13,319 nt of DNA. Origin: Clostridia bacterium (GTDB taxonomy: Bacteria > Bacillota > Clostridia > Oscillospirales > Acutalibacteraceae). Position numbers and translations under genes: made by a program. Positions 6,688 through 13,319 of this stretch are shown in pieces (positions within the stretch are counted from its first letter, which is position 1; every line of letters begins with the position of its first letter). Under the pieces are notes generated by a model that saw nothing but the letters and a program-made list of their open reading frames with translations, made no database searches and had not been told where the DNA came from. The DNA lies in contig JAFYJR010000081.1 in the NCBI GenBank assembly GCA_017538005.1, positions 1-13,319 on the forward strand. Reading direction: 5' to 3'.

Positions 6688-8517
6688 CTATTCAGTTACA
6701 GCTGAGTCTGCTGTCTGCTCTGCAAAAGCGGCAACAACTTTGGCTGCATATTTTTCTATTCTGTTCTGAACCCTTTTGATAAGGCCGTTTGAAACCCTGG
6801 CGTTTGCGTAGCCCTCATCGTTTACAATGCCGTCGTAGAAATCGGATGATCTCTCATCGGATATGGCCGTCGCAATGTCGGCCTGCCACTTCGGCTTGTC
6901 GGAGATGGAGGACATGTACATGATATGGGCGCCGTAATCTGTTTCAACTACGCCGTAATCGCCGACCTTGCGGCCCTCGGCGTATGCCCAGTCAAGGAAA
7001 GGTTTTACATAGGATGAATCGGTGTAGATGTCTTCAATGAGACCGCCGTTGTCGGCTGAACCCGGATCTTCGGATTTCTCGGTCGCGAGTTTTGAGAAGT
7101 CATCTTCTTTCGCACCGCCTGCAACCCAGGCGTCAAGTGTGGCTTCGGCTTCGGCCTTTGCTTCCTCGGCTGTGCGAATCTCTTTTGTCTCCGTTGTCGT
7201 GTTTCCGTTGTCGTCTGTTACCTGCTCATCCTTCGTGAGAGCGAAGAGGATGTGGCGGACGCTTACGGGCTGGAGTGTGTCGTCCTTTTCGGGGAGAGAC
7301 TGCATGACAACAATGATGAATGTTGTGCAACCGTCATCCGCTTCAACGGAGGTCATGTATTTGTCGCCGACAGCGCGGGATTCGTCGTATGCCCATTTCG
7401 CGACATCTTCGCTCAGGTTCTTTTCGATGAGATCCGCGGTTGTGTTTTCGGCAGTTGTGTAGTTGACATTATACTGCTCTGAAGAGGGATCGAAGTACTG
7501 CTTGAAATCGTCTTCGACATAGGCCAGTACGGCAGTCGTGAAGTTGTCGAGAGTGACTTCCTCAAACAGCTGTTCCGCCTCTGCCTTCTTTTCGGCAAGA
7601 GTGTCGGCAGTCATCTTGGCGAGTTCGTCGTCGGTGTAGTTTGTCTCGTCGGTATTTGTGGCAGCCTCGGCATCAATGGTGAAGTAGCGGAGATCAACCT
7701 GATCGTAGTTGCTCTTGTGCTCTTCATAGTAGGCGAGGATGTCTTCGTCAGTTACAGCGTCGGTAATCTTTTCCTGTTCGGAAGTGATGTACGCGCTCGC
7801 TATGGCCTGTTTCTGCATAATCTTGCGGAGCAGTGACTCGTTCATACCGCGACCGTAGTTGGCCATGAGATAGGCGTTGAGAGAGTAGTTGCTCTCCGCG
7901 GCTGTCGTGCGAAGCTGCTCTATCTGATCGTCGATGCCTTTCTTATCCTCATCGCTGAGCTTTGCGCCGGCCTTTATGGCGGCGTCATAGACGGCGTTGG
8001 TTTCCTGAGCCTGTCTTATGGCATACTCTTTAAGGAAATCAGCCCATGTCGGGTTCTCGCCGTAGACTTCTTTGTCGAGCTTGACTCCGGTATCCTCCTC
8101 GGTGAGGGGACACTCCTGATTCTTCGGAGTCTTCTTGTAGTCAAAACCGGTCATCATCTTACCGGCGCCTTCGCCGTAGTACGCACCGTAGTACTGTTCG
8201 TACTGGTAGGCGGTGTTGGAGATGTTGTTGTAGACCGCTTTGTAGTAGTATTCGTATTCCGCGACTGAAACTTTAGAGCCGTTCTGGAACTTGATGGCAC
8301 TGAAAGTTCTGTGGGGAACACCGAAGTAATAGAGGAGAACGAGGAGCAGTGCTACTGCCGCGACGATAAGCGGCACGAGCCATTTCGCGCGCCTCTTCGC
8401 TTTGGACTGATTCGCTTTCTTTTCGCGCTTCTCAGCCATCGCGTCTCCGGCTTTGTCGATGCGGGCCTTGCGCTCTTCACGCGCAATTTCCGCAGCGGTT
8501 TTTGTTTCGTCAGCCAT
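6688..8517 (-). CDS. Membrane-anchored parvulin-type peptidyl-prolyl isomerase (SurA/PrsA-like foldase)
   Basis: It has 609 residues. A charged, Lys/Arg-rich cytoplasmic segment (1-45) leads into one membrane span (about 46-64), leaving the rest outside. There is no lipobox Cys, unlike PrsA lipoproteins. Residues about 70-265 are a helical SurA_N-like chaperone region. A canonical parvulin domain lies at about 417-538: it opens with VSVRHILF, has FSKLATEKSEDPGSADNGGL in the middle and ends with GAHIMYM. Residues about 274-406 (VDLRYFTI ... AVGDKYMTSVEADDGCTTFIIVVM) follow the same layout without the catalytic motifs, so they look like a degenerate first parvulin domain, as in SurA. Family role: cis-trans prolyl isomerisation and folding of exported proteins. 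GGAGG at 8527-8531 and a promoter at 8551-8579 support the start. It leads the operon with the SCP2-like gene. Ala/Glu/Asp-rich composition and a long C-terminal helix (about 575-600) are visible. Confidence 0.92.
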   Translation of the reverse strand: MADETKTAAEIAREERKARIDKAGDAMAEKREKKANQSKAKRRAKWLVPLIVAAVALLLVLLYYFGVPHRTFSAIKFQNGSKVSVAEYEYYYKAVYNNISNTAYQYEQYYGAYYGEGAGKMMTGFDYKKTPKNQECPLTEEDTGVKLDKEVYGENPTWADFLKEYAIRQAQETNAVYDAAIKAGAKLSDEDKKGIDDQIEQLRTTAAESNYSLNAYLMANYGRGMNESLLRKIMQKQAIASAYITSEQEKITDAVTDEDILAYYEEHKSNYDQVDLRYFTIDAEAATNTDETNYTDDELAKMTADTLAEKKAEAEQLFEEVTLDNFTTAVLAYVEDDFKQYFDPSSEQYNVNYTTAENTTADLIEKNLSEDVAKWAYDESRAVGDKYMTSVEADDGCTTFIIVVMQSLPEKDDTLQPVSVRHILFALTKDEQVTDDNGNTTTETKEIRTAEEAKAEAEATLDAWVAGGAKEDDFSKLATEKSEDPGSADNGGLIEDIYTDSSYVKPFLDWAYAEGRKVGDYGVVETDYGAHIMYMSSISDKPKWQADIATAISDERSSDFYDGIVNDEGYANARVSNGLIKRVQNRIEKYAAKVVAAFAEQTADSAVTE

Positions 8518-8550
8518 ACAGAGTAACCTCCATATAAAAATATCTTGAAT

Positions 8551-8579
8551 ATAATACCACTTTGCTTTGCGTATTACAA
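8551..8579 (-). promoter_or_regulatory. Sigma-A-like promoter for the foldase operon
   Basis: On the minus strand TTGTAA (8574-8579) and TATTAT (8551-8556) are separated by exactly 17 bases. Transcription would start near 8544, giving a short leader of about 27 bases with the ribosome site at 8527-8531. The leader is too short for a riboswitch. Confidence 0.7.
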
Positions 8580-8624
8580 TTAAAAAATTTTACCATATTT
8601 TCTGAAATTATGTGCAAAACAACA

Positions 8625-8659
8625 ATTTTGCAAGAATTACACTCGAAAAGTTGCAAAAT
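8625..8659. promoter_or_regulatory. Inverted repeat, possible operator in the divergent promoter region
   Basis: A 9-base inverted repeat, ATTTTGCAA (8625-8633) and TTGCAAAAT (8651-8659), is separated by 17 bases. The right arm covers the -35 box of the aminotransferase promoter. Two more TGCAA motifs lie at 8613-8617 and 8663-8667. The spacing (26 bases centre to centre) would allow a regulator to bind both arms on nearly the same helix face. The regulator is not identifiable, and AT-rich DNA yields such repeats by chance more often than GC-rich DNA does. Confidence 0.4.
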
Positions 8660-8679
8660 GTATGCAATTGTATTATATT
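8651..8679 (+). promoter_or_regulatory. Sigma-A-like promoter for the aminotransferase
   Basis: TTGCAA (8651-8656) and TATATT (8674-8679) are separated by 17 bases. The start point would be near 8686, about 36 bases before the ATG. It lies back to back with the minus-strand promoter in a 204-base AT-rich gap. Confidence 0.65.
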
Positions 8680-8721
8680 ATTCAGTAATTTACGAAAGAC
8701 GCAGGAAGGTCATAAATCATA

Positions 8722-10002
8722 ATGAAATACGCAGAAATGAGCAGAGCTGAACTCAAGAATGAATATGAACAGTGTCTGCACGAGTATTACAATTTTAAAG
8801 CAAGAAACTTGCAACTTGACATGTCGAGAGGCAAGCCTTCCGAGGGCCAGATTCAGGAGGTTCTCGGTATGCTTGACGTGCTCAATTCAAAGTCGTCATA
8901 CAAAACCGAGGAAGGCATAAACATACTGAACTATGGTTGCCCGGACGGTCTTCCCGAGTGTAAGAAACTCATGGCTGACATTATCGGAGTTCCCGCTGAA
9001 AAAGTCTTTGTAGGCGGTAACTCGAGCCTTTCGCTCATGTTCGATTACATAATGCTCTGTTACGCGAAAGGCACGGGCTACGGCGCCGAGCCCTGGTCGA
9101 AGCAGGGTGAGGTCAAGTTTATCTGCCCGTCGCCCGGATACGACAGGCATTTCGCCATCTGCGAGTATATCGGCATTAAAATGATTCCTGTCGATATGAC
9201 TGCGACGGGCCCGGACATGGATCAGGTTGAGGCCCTCGCGCGCGATCCGCTTGTAAAGGGTATCTTCTGCGTGCCCAAGTATTCAAATCCCACCGGTGTG
9301 ACCTATTCTGATGAGACGGTAAGGCGTCTCGCTTCAATGAAAGCCGCTGACGACTTCCGCATCATCTGGGATAACGCCTACTGCATACACGATTTATTCG
9401 GCAGAGAGGATAAGCTTCTCGATATGCTTGATGAGTGTGAGAAGGCCGGAAATCCGAGCAGGGCCGTTGAGTTCTGCAGCACTTCCAAAATTTCTCTTTC
9501 CGGTTCGGGTATAGCCGCACTTGCGGCAAACGCCGATAACCTGGCCTATATCAAGGAATTTTATTCCAAGATGACTATAGGTTACGACAAGGCGAACCAG
9601 TATCGTCATGTCCTTTATTTCAAGGACCTGGCCGGCGTGAAAAAGCATATGCAGCTTCTGTCTGATATCATCACGCCGCGTTTCGAGGTTGTGCTGAACG
9701 CGTTGCGCTCGGAGCTCTCCGGTCTCGGCATTGCCGAGTGGAGCGAGCCGAACGGCGGCTACTTCATCAGCCTCGACGTCATGCCCGGATGCGCAACGCG
9801 TGTTTACAACCTCTGTAAAGAGGGCGGCGTGAAACTCACCAATGTCGGCGCGACCTATCCCTACGGCAATGATCCGAAGGACAGCAACATACGCATCGCA
9901 CCGACATTCCCGAGTCTTGAGGAACTCGCCGACGCGACGGAACTTCTGGTCATCAGCACCAAGCTCGCGGCTCTGGAGAAACTCCTTGAAACCAAAAACT
10001 GA
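8722..10002 (+). CDS. PLP-dependent aminotransferase, likely aspartate aminotransferase subgroup Ic type
   Basis: A fold-type I aminotransferase of 426 residues that would move an amino group between an amino acid and a 2-oxo acid in the cytoplasm. Seen: N-terminal SRGKPS (35-40), typical of the subgroup Ic / Aminotran_MocR family and binding the substrate carboxylate region; Tyr140 in CPSPGYDRHF, which stacks on the cofactor; Asn189 in SNPTG; Asp217 and Tyr220 in WDNAY; the Schiff-base Lys256 in STSKISLSGSG; and Arg391 in NIRIAPTFPS for the substrate alpha-carboxylate. Length fits the family. Family knowledge: studied subgroup Ic members act on aspartate and 2-oxoglutarate; the exact substrate here is inferred. 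The ATG at 8722 has AGGAAGG at 8702-8708, a slightly long 13-base spacing, but the next ATG (8737) has no ribosome site. It appears to be a single-gene unit with its own promoter. Confidence 0.9.
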   Translation: MKYAEMSRAELKNEYEQCLHEYYNFKARNLQLDMSRGKPSEGQIQEVLGMLDVLNSKSSYKTEEGINILNYGCPDGLPECKKLMADIIGVPAEKVFVGGNSSLSLMFDYIMLCYAKGTGYGAEPWSKQGEVKFICPSPGYDRHFAICEYIGIKMIPVDMTATGPDMDQVEALARDPLVKGIFCVPKYSNPTGVTYSDETVRRLASMKAADDFRIIWDNAYCIHDLFGREDKLLDMLDECEKAGNPSRAVEFCSTSKISLSGSGIAALAANADNLAYIKEFYSKMTIGYDKANQYRHVLYFKDLAGVKKHMQLLSDIITPRFEVVLNALRSELSGLGIAEWSEPNGGYFISLDVMPGCATRVYNLCKEGGVKLTNVGATYPYGNDPKDSNIRIAPTFPSLEELADATELLVISTKLAALEKLLETKN

Positions 10003-10023
10003 AAAAGTTAAGAAAAAGTTAAG
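10002..10023. repeat. 11-base tandem duplication after the aminotransferase stop
   Basis: AAAAAGTTAAG occurs twice in direct succession, beginning in the stop codon of the aminotransferase gene and running into the left arm of the following hairpin. It looks like a small local duplication; no function is evident. Confidence 0.8.
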
Positions 10024-10053
10024 CGGCGCAAGTTAGTCTTGTTGCCGCTTTAC
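10017..10053 (+). terminator. Possible weak terminator after the aminotransferase
   Basis: AAGCGGC (10021-10027) pairs with GCCGCTT (10044-10050). AGT/ACT extends the outer stem across a mismatch, and GCAA / TTGT partly extends it inward. Only a broken T stretch (TTTACTGTT) follows, so termination may be inefficient, and the hairpin overlaps the next gene's promoter. Confidence 0.4.
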
Positions 10054-10067
10054 TGTTATGGTAAAAT
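10039..10067 (+). promoter_or_regulatory. Extended -10 promoter for the membrane-protein cluster
   Basis: TGGTAAAAT (10059-10067) combines the extended TGn motif with a TAAAAT -10 box. A weak -35, TTGTTG (10039-10044), sits 17 bases upstream of the -10. The start point would be near 10074, about 27 bases before the ATG at 10101. Confidence 0.55.
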
Positions 10068-10087
10068 TTAATGTTGTAAAAGGCATT

Positions 10088-10092
10088 GGAGG
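10088..10092 (+). promoter_or_regulatory. Ribosome binding site deciding the ATG start at 10101
   Basis: GGAGG lies 8 bases before the ATG at 10101. An in-frame TTG at 10086 overlaps this site itself and cannot use it, so the ATG is the better start and places the zinc-ribbon Cys at residue 3. Confidence 0.88.
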
Positions 10093-10100
10093 TATTATCC

Positions 10101-11060
10101 ATGAAATGTGATTTTTGCGGTAAAAATATACCCGCAGGCGACAAGTTCTGCGCAAATTGCGGCGCGAAAGTAAAGACGGAGGCTTCAAGTACTGCAAGCA
10201 CCGTCGAAAGCACCGTTAATAAAAAAGAAAAGAAGCATATGAGCGCGGGAAAAATCATTCTCATTGTTTTCCTCTGCGCTGCATTGCTCACGACATTTAT
10301 TTTCGGAATACTGTTTCTTATTTTCAGGGCAGTGACCAAAAATATTTCCGTAGACGACGTCATCTCCGGTATTGAGCGGATTGAAGACTTTGATTTTGAC
10401 GATTATGACTTTGATACCGATGACGACGATGAAATAGACGAGTGGTTTTCCCAGTATTTCGATGATGAGGACAGTGACAAAACCGTTTCTCCCGAGCGCG
10501 AGTACAAGGGCAGATACGATGACTACAAGGGTATAGACAGTTTTATACCCGGTACCATTGACAAGAAGACCGGCGCCTACAAGTCCGAGTTCGGCAACCT
10601 CGAATTCCAGCTTCCCACATCCTGGGATGTCTACAACGAAGCCGATTTGACGAAACTCTATAACGACGAAGGCGCTTCCAAGACACTCGCGAACAACAAA
10701 CTTTATGTCTATGATTTTTATGCCGATGACACTCTCACCGGAAACTCGATGTACGTCAAGTTCTACAACAAGGACTACTTCTCCGAGTACAAGGATCTTG
10801 ACGCGATAAACGATGCCATAAAGGACAGCACATACGACTTCGCAAAGAGTTACAAGGTCGATTATGCCGATGATTCGACGATAACGATAAACGGCGACAA
10901 GTATGACCAGCTTGCCTGCAGAATAAGCGGCAATGATGCTCTCTGCTACCAGTATGATTTCACACGCGACCTCGGTGACTACTACATGCACATAAATATT
11001 TTCGCTTTTGATCTTGACGATGTAGGCGAAATAATAGACATTCTGAATTCGGAAGGATAA
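10101..11060 (+). CDS. Zinc-ribbon membrane protein with acidic segment and outer domain
   Basis: It has 319 residues; function not recognised. The N-terminus is a zinc ribbon, Cys3-x2-Cys6 and Cys17-x2-Cys20 (FCANCGAK), of the short type common at the front of Bacillota membrane proteins. A Ser/Thr/Lys linker leads to one membrane segment (about 51-77). Directly outside comes a very acidic stretch (about 95-126, mostly Asp and Glu with Phe/Tyr between), which could bind cations or a basic partner. Residues about 150-319 form a globular domain (opening GTIDKKTGAYKSEFGNLEF, then LPTSWDVY) that resembles the outer domain of the next gene. Topology: ribbon inside, domain outside. It is the first gene of a four-gene run, only 4 bases before the next start. 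The start at 10101 is chosen by the ribosome site at 10088-10092. Confidence 0.88.
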   Translation: MKCDFCGKNIPAGDKFCANCGAKVKTEASSTASTVESTVNKKEKKHMSAGKIILIVFLCAALLTTFIFGILFLIFRAVTKNISVDDVISGIERIEDFDFDDYDFDTDDDDEIDEWFSQYFDDEDSDKTVSPEREYKGRYDDYKGIDSFIPGTIDKKTGAYKSEFGNLEFQLPTSWDVYNEADLTKLYNDEGASKTLANNKLYVYDFYADDTLTGNSMYVKFYNKDYFSEYKDLDAINDAIKDSTYDFAKSYKVDYADDSTITINGDKYDQLACRISGNDALCYQYDFTRDLGDYYMHINIFAFDLDDVGEIIDILNSEG

Positions 11061-11064
11061 CAAG

Positions 11065-11802
11065 ATGCGCGGAGATTTAAACGAACAATTCCAGAGAGCG
11101 CAGAGCGCCGCGGGAGGCGACAACACATCCGAGAAAGTAATTGTCGGAGTTGCCGTCTTTGTCGCCGTGTGCTTTATAGCGATTGTAATAGGCATAACGG
11201 TATTCGTCGTCAAGACCATCGATAAGTTTATCGAAGCCGAACCGCAGACGAACATTAATCCCGAACTTGTTACGAGGATTAATGACCTGAATCAGCGCGC
11301 GTTCGGCGGCGACACGTCAGATACATCAAACAAGTATGCCGATCCGAACTTCAAGTACGGCACGGTAAACGGTACCAGCTATTACAGTGAGTACTCCGGT
11401 GTCTCATTCACCGCGCCGTCTGACTGGATTCTGACCAGTTATGCCGCGTCGACTCCGTCCACTTCTACAAGGGACATAAGCGCCACGGGTAACAGGATGA
11501 CTTCAAGTGTAATCATCCAGTACGAGTCAATGAAGGCGAACGGATACACTTCGCTTGATGACGCGCTCAAAACGAGCCGCACCACCGCAAACAGTCAGAA
11601 CAACACACTTGTCGACGACAAGGTGTCCGCGAAGTGGGGCGGCAACAAGTTTACCGGTCTCATCTACAAAAACACTCTGGTCGCGTCAAATCCGACCTAT
11701 TGTGAGATACTGGTCGCCGAAGTAAACGGATATGTACTGAGGATAACACTCTCGGCAAGTTCCGAGGACAATCTTGCAATTTTAAGAACTTACTTCAAAT
11801 AG
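11065..11802 (+). CDS. Single-span membrane protein with outer domain related to the upstream protein
   Basis: It has 245 residues; function not recognised. A short cytoplasmic Gln/Ala-rich start is followed by a membrane segment at about 25-50, a Thr/Asn/Asp-rich spacer (about 55-97), and an outer domain (98-245). That domain opens with GTVNGTSYYSEYSGVSFTAP-SDW and ends with NGYVLRITLSASSEDNLAIL. Aligned by eye, the pattern [GT]..Y.SE[FY]...F..P[TS].W and the closing helix match the end of the 10101 protein, although that protein's zinc ribbon and acidic stretch are absent. The shape recalls PsbP-like or stress-type lipoprotein domains, a weak guess. GGAAGG at 11051-11056 overlaps the preceding stop region, indicating coupled translation. 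Confidence 0.85.
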   Translation: MRGDLNEQFQRAQSAAGGDNTSEKVIVGVAVFVAVCFIAIVIGITVFVVKTIDKFIEAEPQTNINPELVTRINDLNQRAFGGDTSDTSNKYADPNFKYGTVNGTSYYSEYSGVSFTAPSDWILTSYAASTPSTSTRDISATGNRMTSSVIIQYESMKANGYTSLDDALKTSRTTANSQNNTLVDDKVSAKWGGNKFTGLIYKNTLVASNPTYCEILVAEVNGYVLRITLSASSEDNLAILRTYFK

Positions 11803-11804
11803 AC

Positions 11805-11813
11805 AGGGAGGAA
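11805..11813 (+). promoter_or_regulatory. Ribosome binding site supporting a GTG start at 11820
   Basis: AGGGAGGAA with its GGAGG core ends 8 bases before the GTG at 11820. No ATG lies at a suitable distance, so the gene starts with GTG. Confidence 0.88.
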
Positions 11814-11819
11814 TAAAAA

Positions 11820-12686
11820 GTGGCTGAAAACACAAATCCCGAAACCGAGGCTCTCGTCGAAGCGAAGGCCGAGCCGGAAGTACCGGCAGAGGTAGAAAAA
11901 GCCGCAGATGAGGCAAACAAAAAGGAACTGAAAAAGGCGAAGAAAGAGAAAAAGCGCCGTTACGGCGAGATAATGACGACGGGCTCTTTCATACGCACAT
12001 TCCTGCTTCTCCTCATACCCGGCATAAACATTATCTGCATCATCTTCTGGGCAATAGGCGCAGCGAAGAACAGAAACAAAGTCAATCTCTCAAGAGGTCT
12101 TATCTGTTTCTTCCTCATTGAAGTTCTTCTTGTTCTGCTCATTGTCGGCATCGGTTATATCTATGCCGATCAGCGTGAGGATAAAGTACTGAACTACATT
12201 GACGCTAAGACAAACGGTCTTGTAAGTTACCTTGAGATAGGCTCATACAAGGAACTTCCGAAACTTCTCGGTGTATCAAGTTTCCTCGTTGAAAAGGAAC
12301 CCGCGGTTACACCTGATGAACCGGAACCCGAGCCGGAGCCCGTAATACCCAAGACCTGTTATGTTTACAATCCTGAGGGTATAGACACACCGGAGAAATT
12401 CGCTGAACTCTTCAAGGATCAGTTCGATCCCGAAAAGCAGGCGGAGAGAAAGGAAGCGGCCAAGGCTGCCGAAGGTGAAGAGGAGCCCGATACAAATACA
12501 CTCTTCGGTATTCTCGAAGCCGCAAATGTTGACACGGAAAACTCTGACCGCATCTACATCATTCTCGATAATGATGACTGTAACTGTGTGATAATCTTCA
12601 ATCCCGCAGGTTCGTTTGAAGTTGACTCTTCATTCCCGACTGTTTCCGCAAACAGCGATTATGTTTTGGTAGGGGGTGCAAAATAA
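11820..12686 (+). CDS. Two-span membrane protein with charged N-terminus and acidic outer region
   Basis: It has 288 residues from a GTG start; function not recognised. Residues 1-30 are Glu/Ala/Pro-rich, and 31-48 are strongly Lys-rich. Two membrane segments (about 58-81 and 91-116) flank the loop AAKNRNKVNLSRG. This LIPGINII...WAIG...N..N.SRG arrangement is like a membrane module seen in many small Clostridia proteins. The C-terminal half, about 117-288, should face outside if both termini of the pair lie on opposite sides of the two spans; strictly, two spans put both ends on the same side, so the C-terminal domain may instead be cytoplasmic, which fits the Lys-rich and Glu-rich ends. It holds a PDEPEPEPEP hinge (165-174), a Lys/Glu/Ala-rich patch (about 200-222), and a final strand-rich part (IYIILDNDDCNCVIIF, 245-260). 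Its stop overlaps the next start (TAATG). Confidence 0.82.
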   Translation: MAENTNPETEALVEAKAEPEVPAEVEKAADEANKKELKKAKKEKKRRYGEIMTTGSFIRTFLLLLIPGINIICIIFWAIGAAKNRNKVNLSRGLICFFLIEVLLVLLIVGIGYIYADQREDKVLNYIDAKTNGLVSYLEIGSYKELPKLLGVSSFLVEKEPAVTPDEPEPEPEPVIPKTCYVYNPEGIDTPEKFAELFKDQFDPEKQAERKEAAKAAEGEEEPDTNTLFGILEAANVDTENSDRIYIILDNDDCNCVIIFNPAGSFEVDSSFPTVSANSDYVLVGGAK

Positions 12687-13319
12687 TGGCTAAAAAGAAA
12701 AAGACTGAAACTCCCGCAGAGGAAGTAATTGAAACCGCCGAAGAGAAAATAGAAGAGGCCAGAGAGGAGATCAAGACCGAGGCGGCAGAGGTTGAGGCGG
12801 AGGTCGAAAAGGCTGAAGAAGCCGCGACTGAGGAAGCCAAGGAAGAGGCAGATACTGTCAAAGAAAAGGTTGCCGATGCCACTGAGACGGCTAAAGCGAA
12901 GGCTGCTGAAGCGACTGAGGCCGCAAAGGTAAAGGCCTCCGAGGCAAAGGAAGATGCCAAGGAAACGGCTGAGAAGATAAAGAAAAAGTGGAACTCCGCG
13001 GAGGACCACACAGGCGAGTATGACAAGAAAGACATAGAAGCCAACAAGTATTATTCACTTCTCGGTTATTTCGGAATTCTTGTACTTATCCCGCTTATCT
13101 TCGCCGCTCACTCGAGATTCGCGAAATTCCACGCGAATCAGGCGCTGGTACTTCTTATTGTACGTATGACCTATGTACTCTTTACCGGTTGCATAACAGC
13201 CATAATCTCACTGTCCAGCTGCGGTTTCGCGGTATTTATCGGACTCATATTTGCTCTCTGCTATTTAGTTCTGTTCATACTCTGGGTACAGGGTATCGCT
13301 AATGCCGCTGACGGAAAAG
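12686..13319 (+). CDS. Coiled-coil plus DUF4870-like membrane protein, 3' partial
   Basis: It starts at the ATG overlapping the previous stop (TAATG), with AGGGGGTG at 12671-12678 as ribosome site, and stays open to the right edge; 211 residues are visible. Residues about 10-100 are almost wholly Ala, Glu, Lys, Thr and Val in 11- and 7-residue patterns (repeated EAKE, ATE, AKV units), predicting a long amphipathic helix or coiled coil like LEA-type or apolipoprotein-like repeats. From residue 118 a membrane domain follows: NKYYSLLGYFGILVLIPLI, the loop HSRFAKFHANQALVLL, then spans at about 152-177 and 181-202. This Y.LGY...P...HSRFAKFHANQ pattern is that of DUF4870/Tic20-like membrane proteins. 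Function is unknown. Coupled translation with the 11820 gene suggests the products work together. Confidence 0.87.
   Translation, partial: MAKKKKTETPAEEVIETAEEKIEEAREEIKTEAAEVEAEVEKAEEAATEEAKEEADTVKEKVADATETAKAKAAEATEAAKVKASEAKEDAKETAEKIKKKWNSAEDHTGEYDKKDIEANKYYSLLGYFGILVLIPLIFAAHSRFAKFHANQALVLLIVRMTYVLFTGCITAIISLSSCGFAVFIGLIFALCYLVLFILWVQGIANAADGK

Noticed and set aside
6688..8517. Foldase as a PrsA lipoprotein
   Set aside because: There is no Cys after the membrane segment and no lipobox, so it is a membrane-anchored rather than lipid-anchored protein.
8562..8750. Small 62-residue open frame before the aminotransferase
   Set aside because: No ribosome site; it overlaps the promoter and the aminotransferase start in another frame, and its composition is that of AT-rich non-coding DNA.
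10086..10100. TTG start five codons upstream for the zinc-ribbon protein
   Set aside because: The TTG overlaps the GGAGG site that serves the ATG at 10101, so it lacks a ribosome site.
10185..11255. Long 356-residue open frame on the minus strand
   Set aside because: It lies antisense to two well-supported genes with ribosome sites, has a low-complexity Val/Ile-rich product and no ribosome site of its own. It follows from the Asp/Tyr-rich codon pattern of the opposite strand.

Overview
The window reads as a dense, mid-GC chromosomal segment of a Bacillota bacterium, most likely a gut or rumen Clostridia relative. The reasons are strong AGGAGG-type ribosome sites before almost every gene, sigma-A-like promoters with 17-base spacers, classic stem plus U-run terminators, an IMP dehydrogenase of the type I recall from gut Clostridia, and membrane proteins with N-terminal zinc ribbons. 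The assignment is inference from style and protein families, not from a marker gene. No RNA gene, CRISPR array, insertion sequence or phage gene was seen.

Layout. (1) Bases 1-4448, plus strand: two consecutive ABC transporter genes, each fusing an ATPase domain to a MacB/FtsX-type permease. The first is cut by the left window edge. They probably form one heterodimeric machine acting on a substrate at the membrane or envelope; the substrate is unknown. A bidirectional terminator (about 4457-4500) closes this operon and the converging one. (2) Bases 4501-8517, minus strand, in transcription order: a membrane-anchored parvulin-type foldase with two parvulin-like domains, the first degenerate; a small protein joining an SCP2-like lipid-binding domain to a histone H1-like Lys/Ala/Pro repeat tail; a hairpin terminator; then IMP dehydrogenase (guaB). 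(3) Bases 8518-8721: an AT-rich divergent promoter region with back-to-back sigma-A-like promoters and repeated TGCAA motifs, including a 9-base inverted repeat. (4) Bases 8722-10002, plus strand: a PLP-dependent aminotransferase resembling the subgroup Ic aspartate aminotransferases. (5) Bases 10101-13319, plus strand: a tightly packed cluster of four envelope proteins of unknown function. They are a zinc-ribbon protein with one membrane segment, a second single-span protein with a related outer domain, a two-span protein with an acidic outer part, and a coiled-coil protein with a DUF4870-like membrane domain that runs off the right edge.

How the genes fit together. Most are housekeeping: GTP synthesis, amino-acid metabolism, extracytoplasmic protein folding and ABC export. 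The less ordinary parts are the SCP2/histone-tail fusion, its 18-base repeat array and its pairing with a foldase; the tandem parvulin foldase; the four-gene membrane cluster; and an IMP dehydrogenase whose active-site residue numbering coincides with that recalled for the protozoan Tritrichomonas foetus enzyme. I do not see a clear new defence or mobile system. The best candidates for something undescribed are the four-gene membrane cluster and the SCP2/histone-tail protein.
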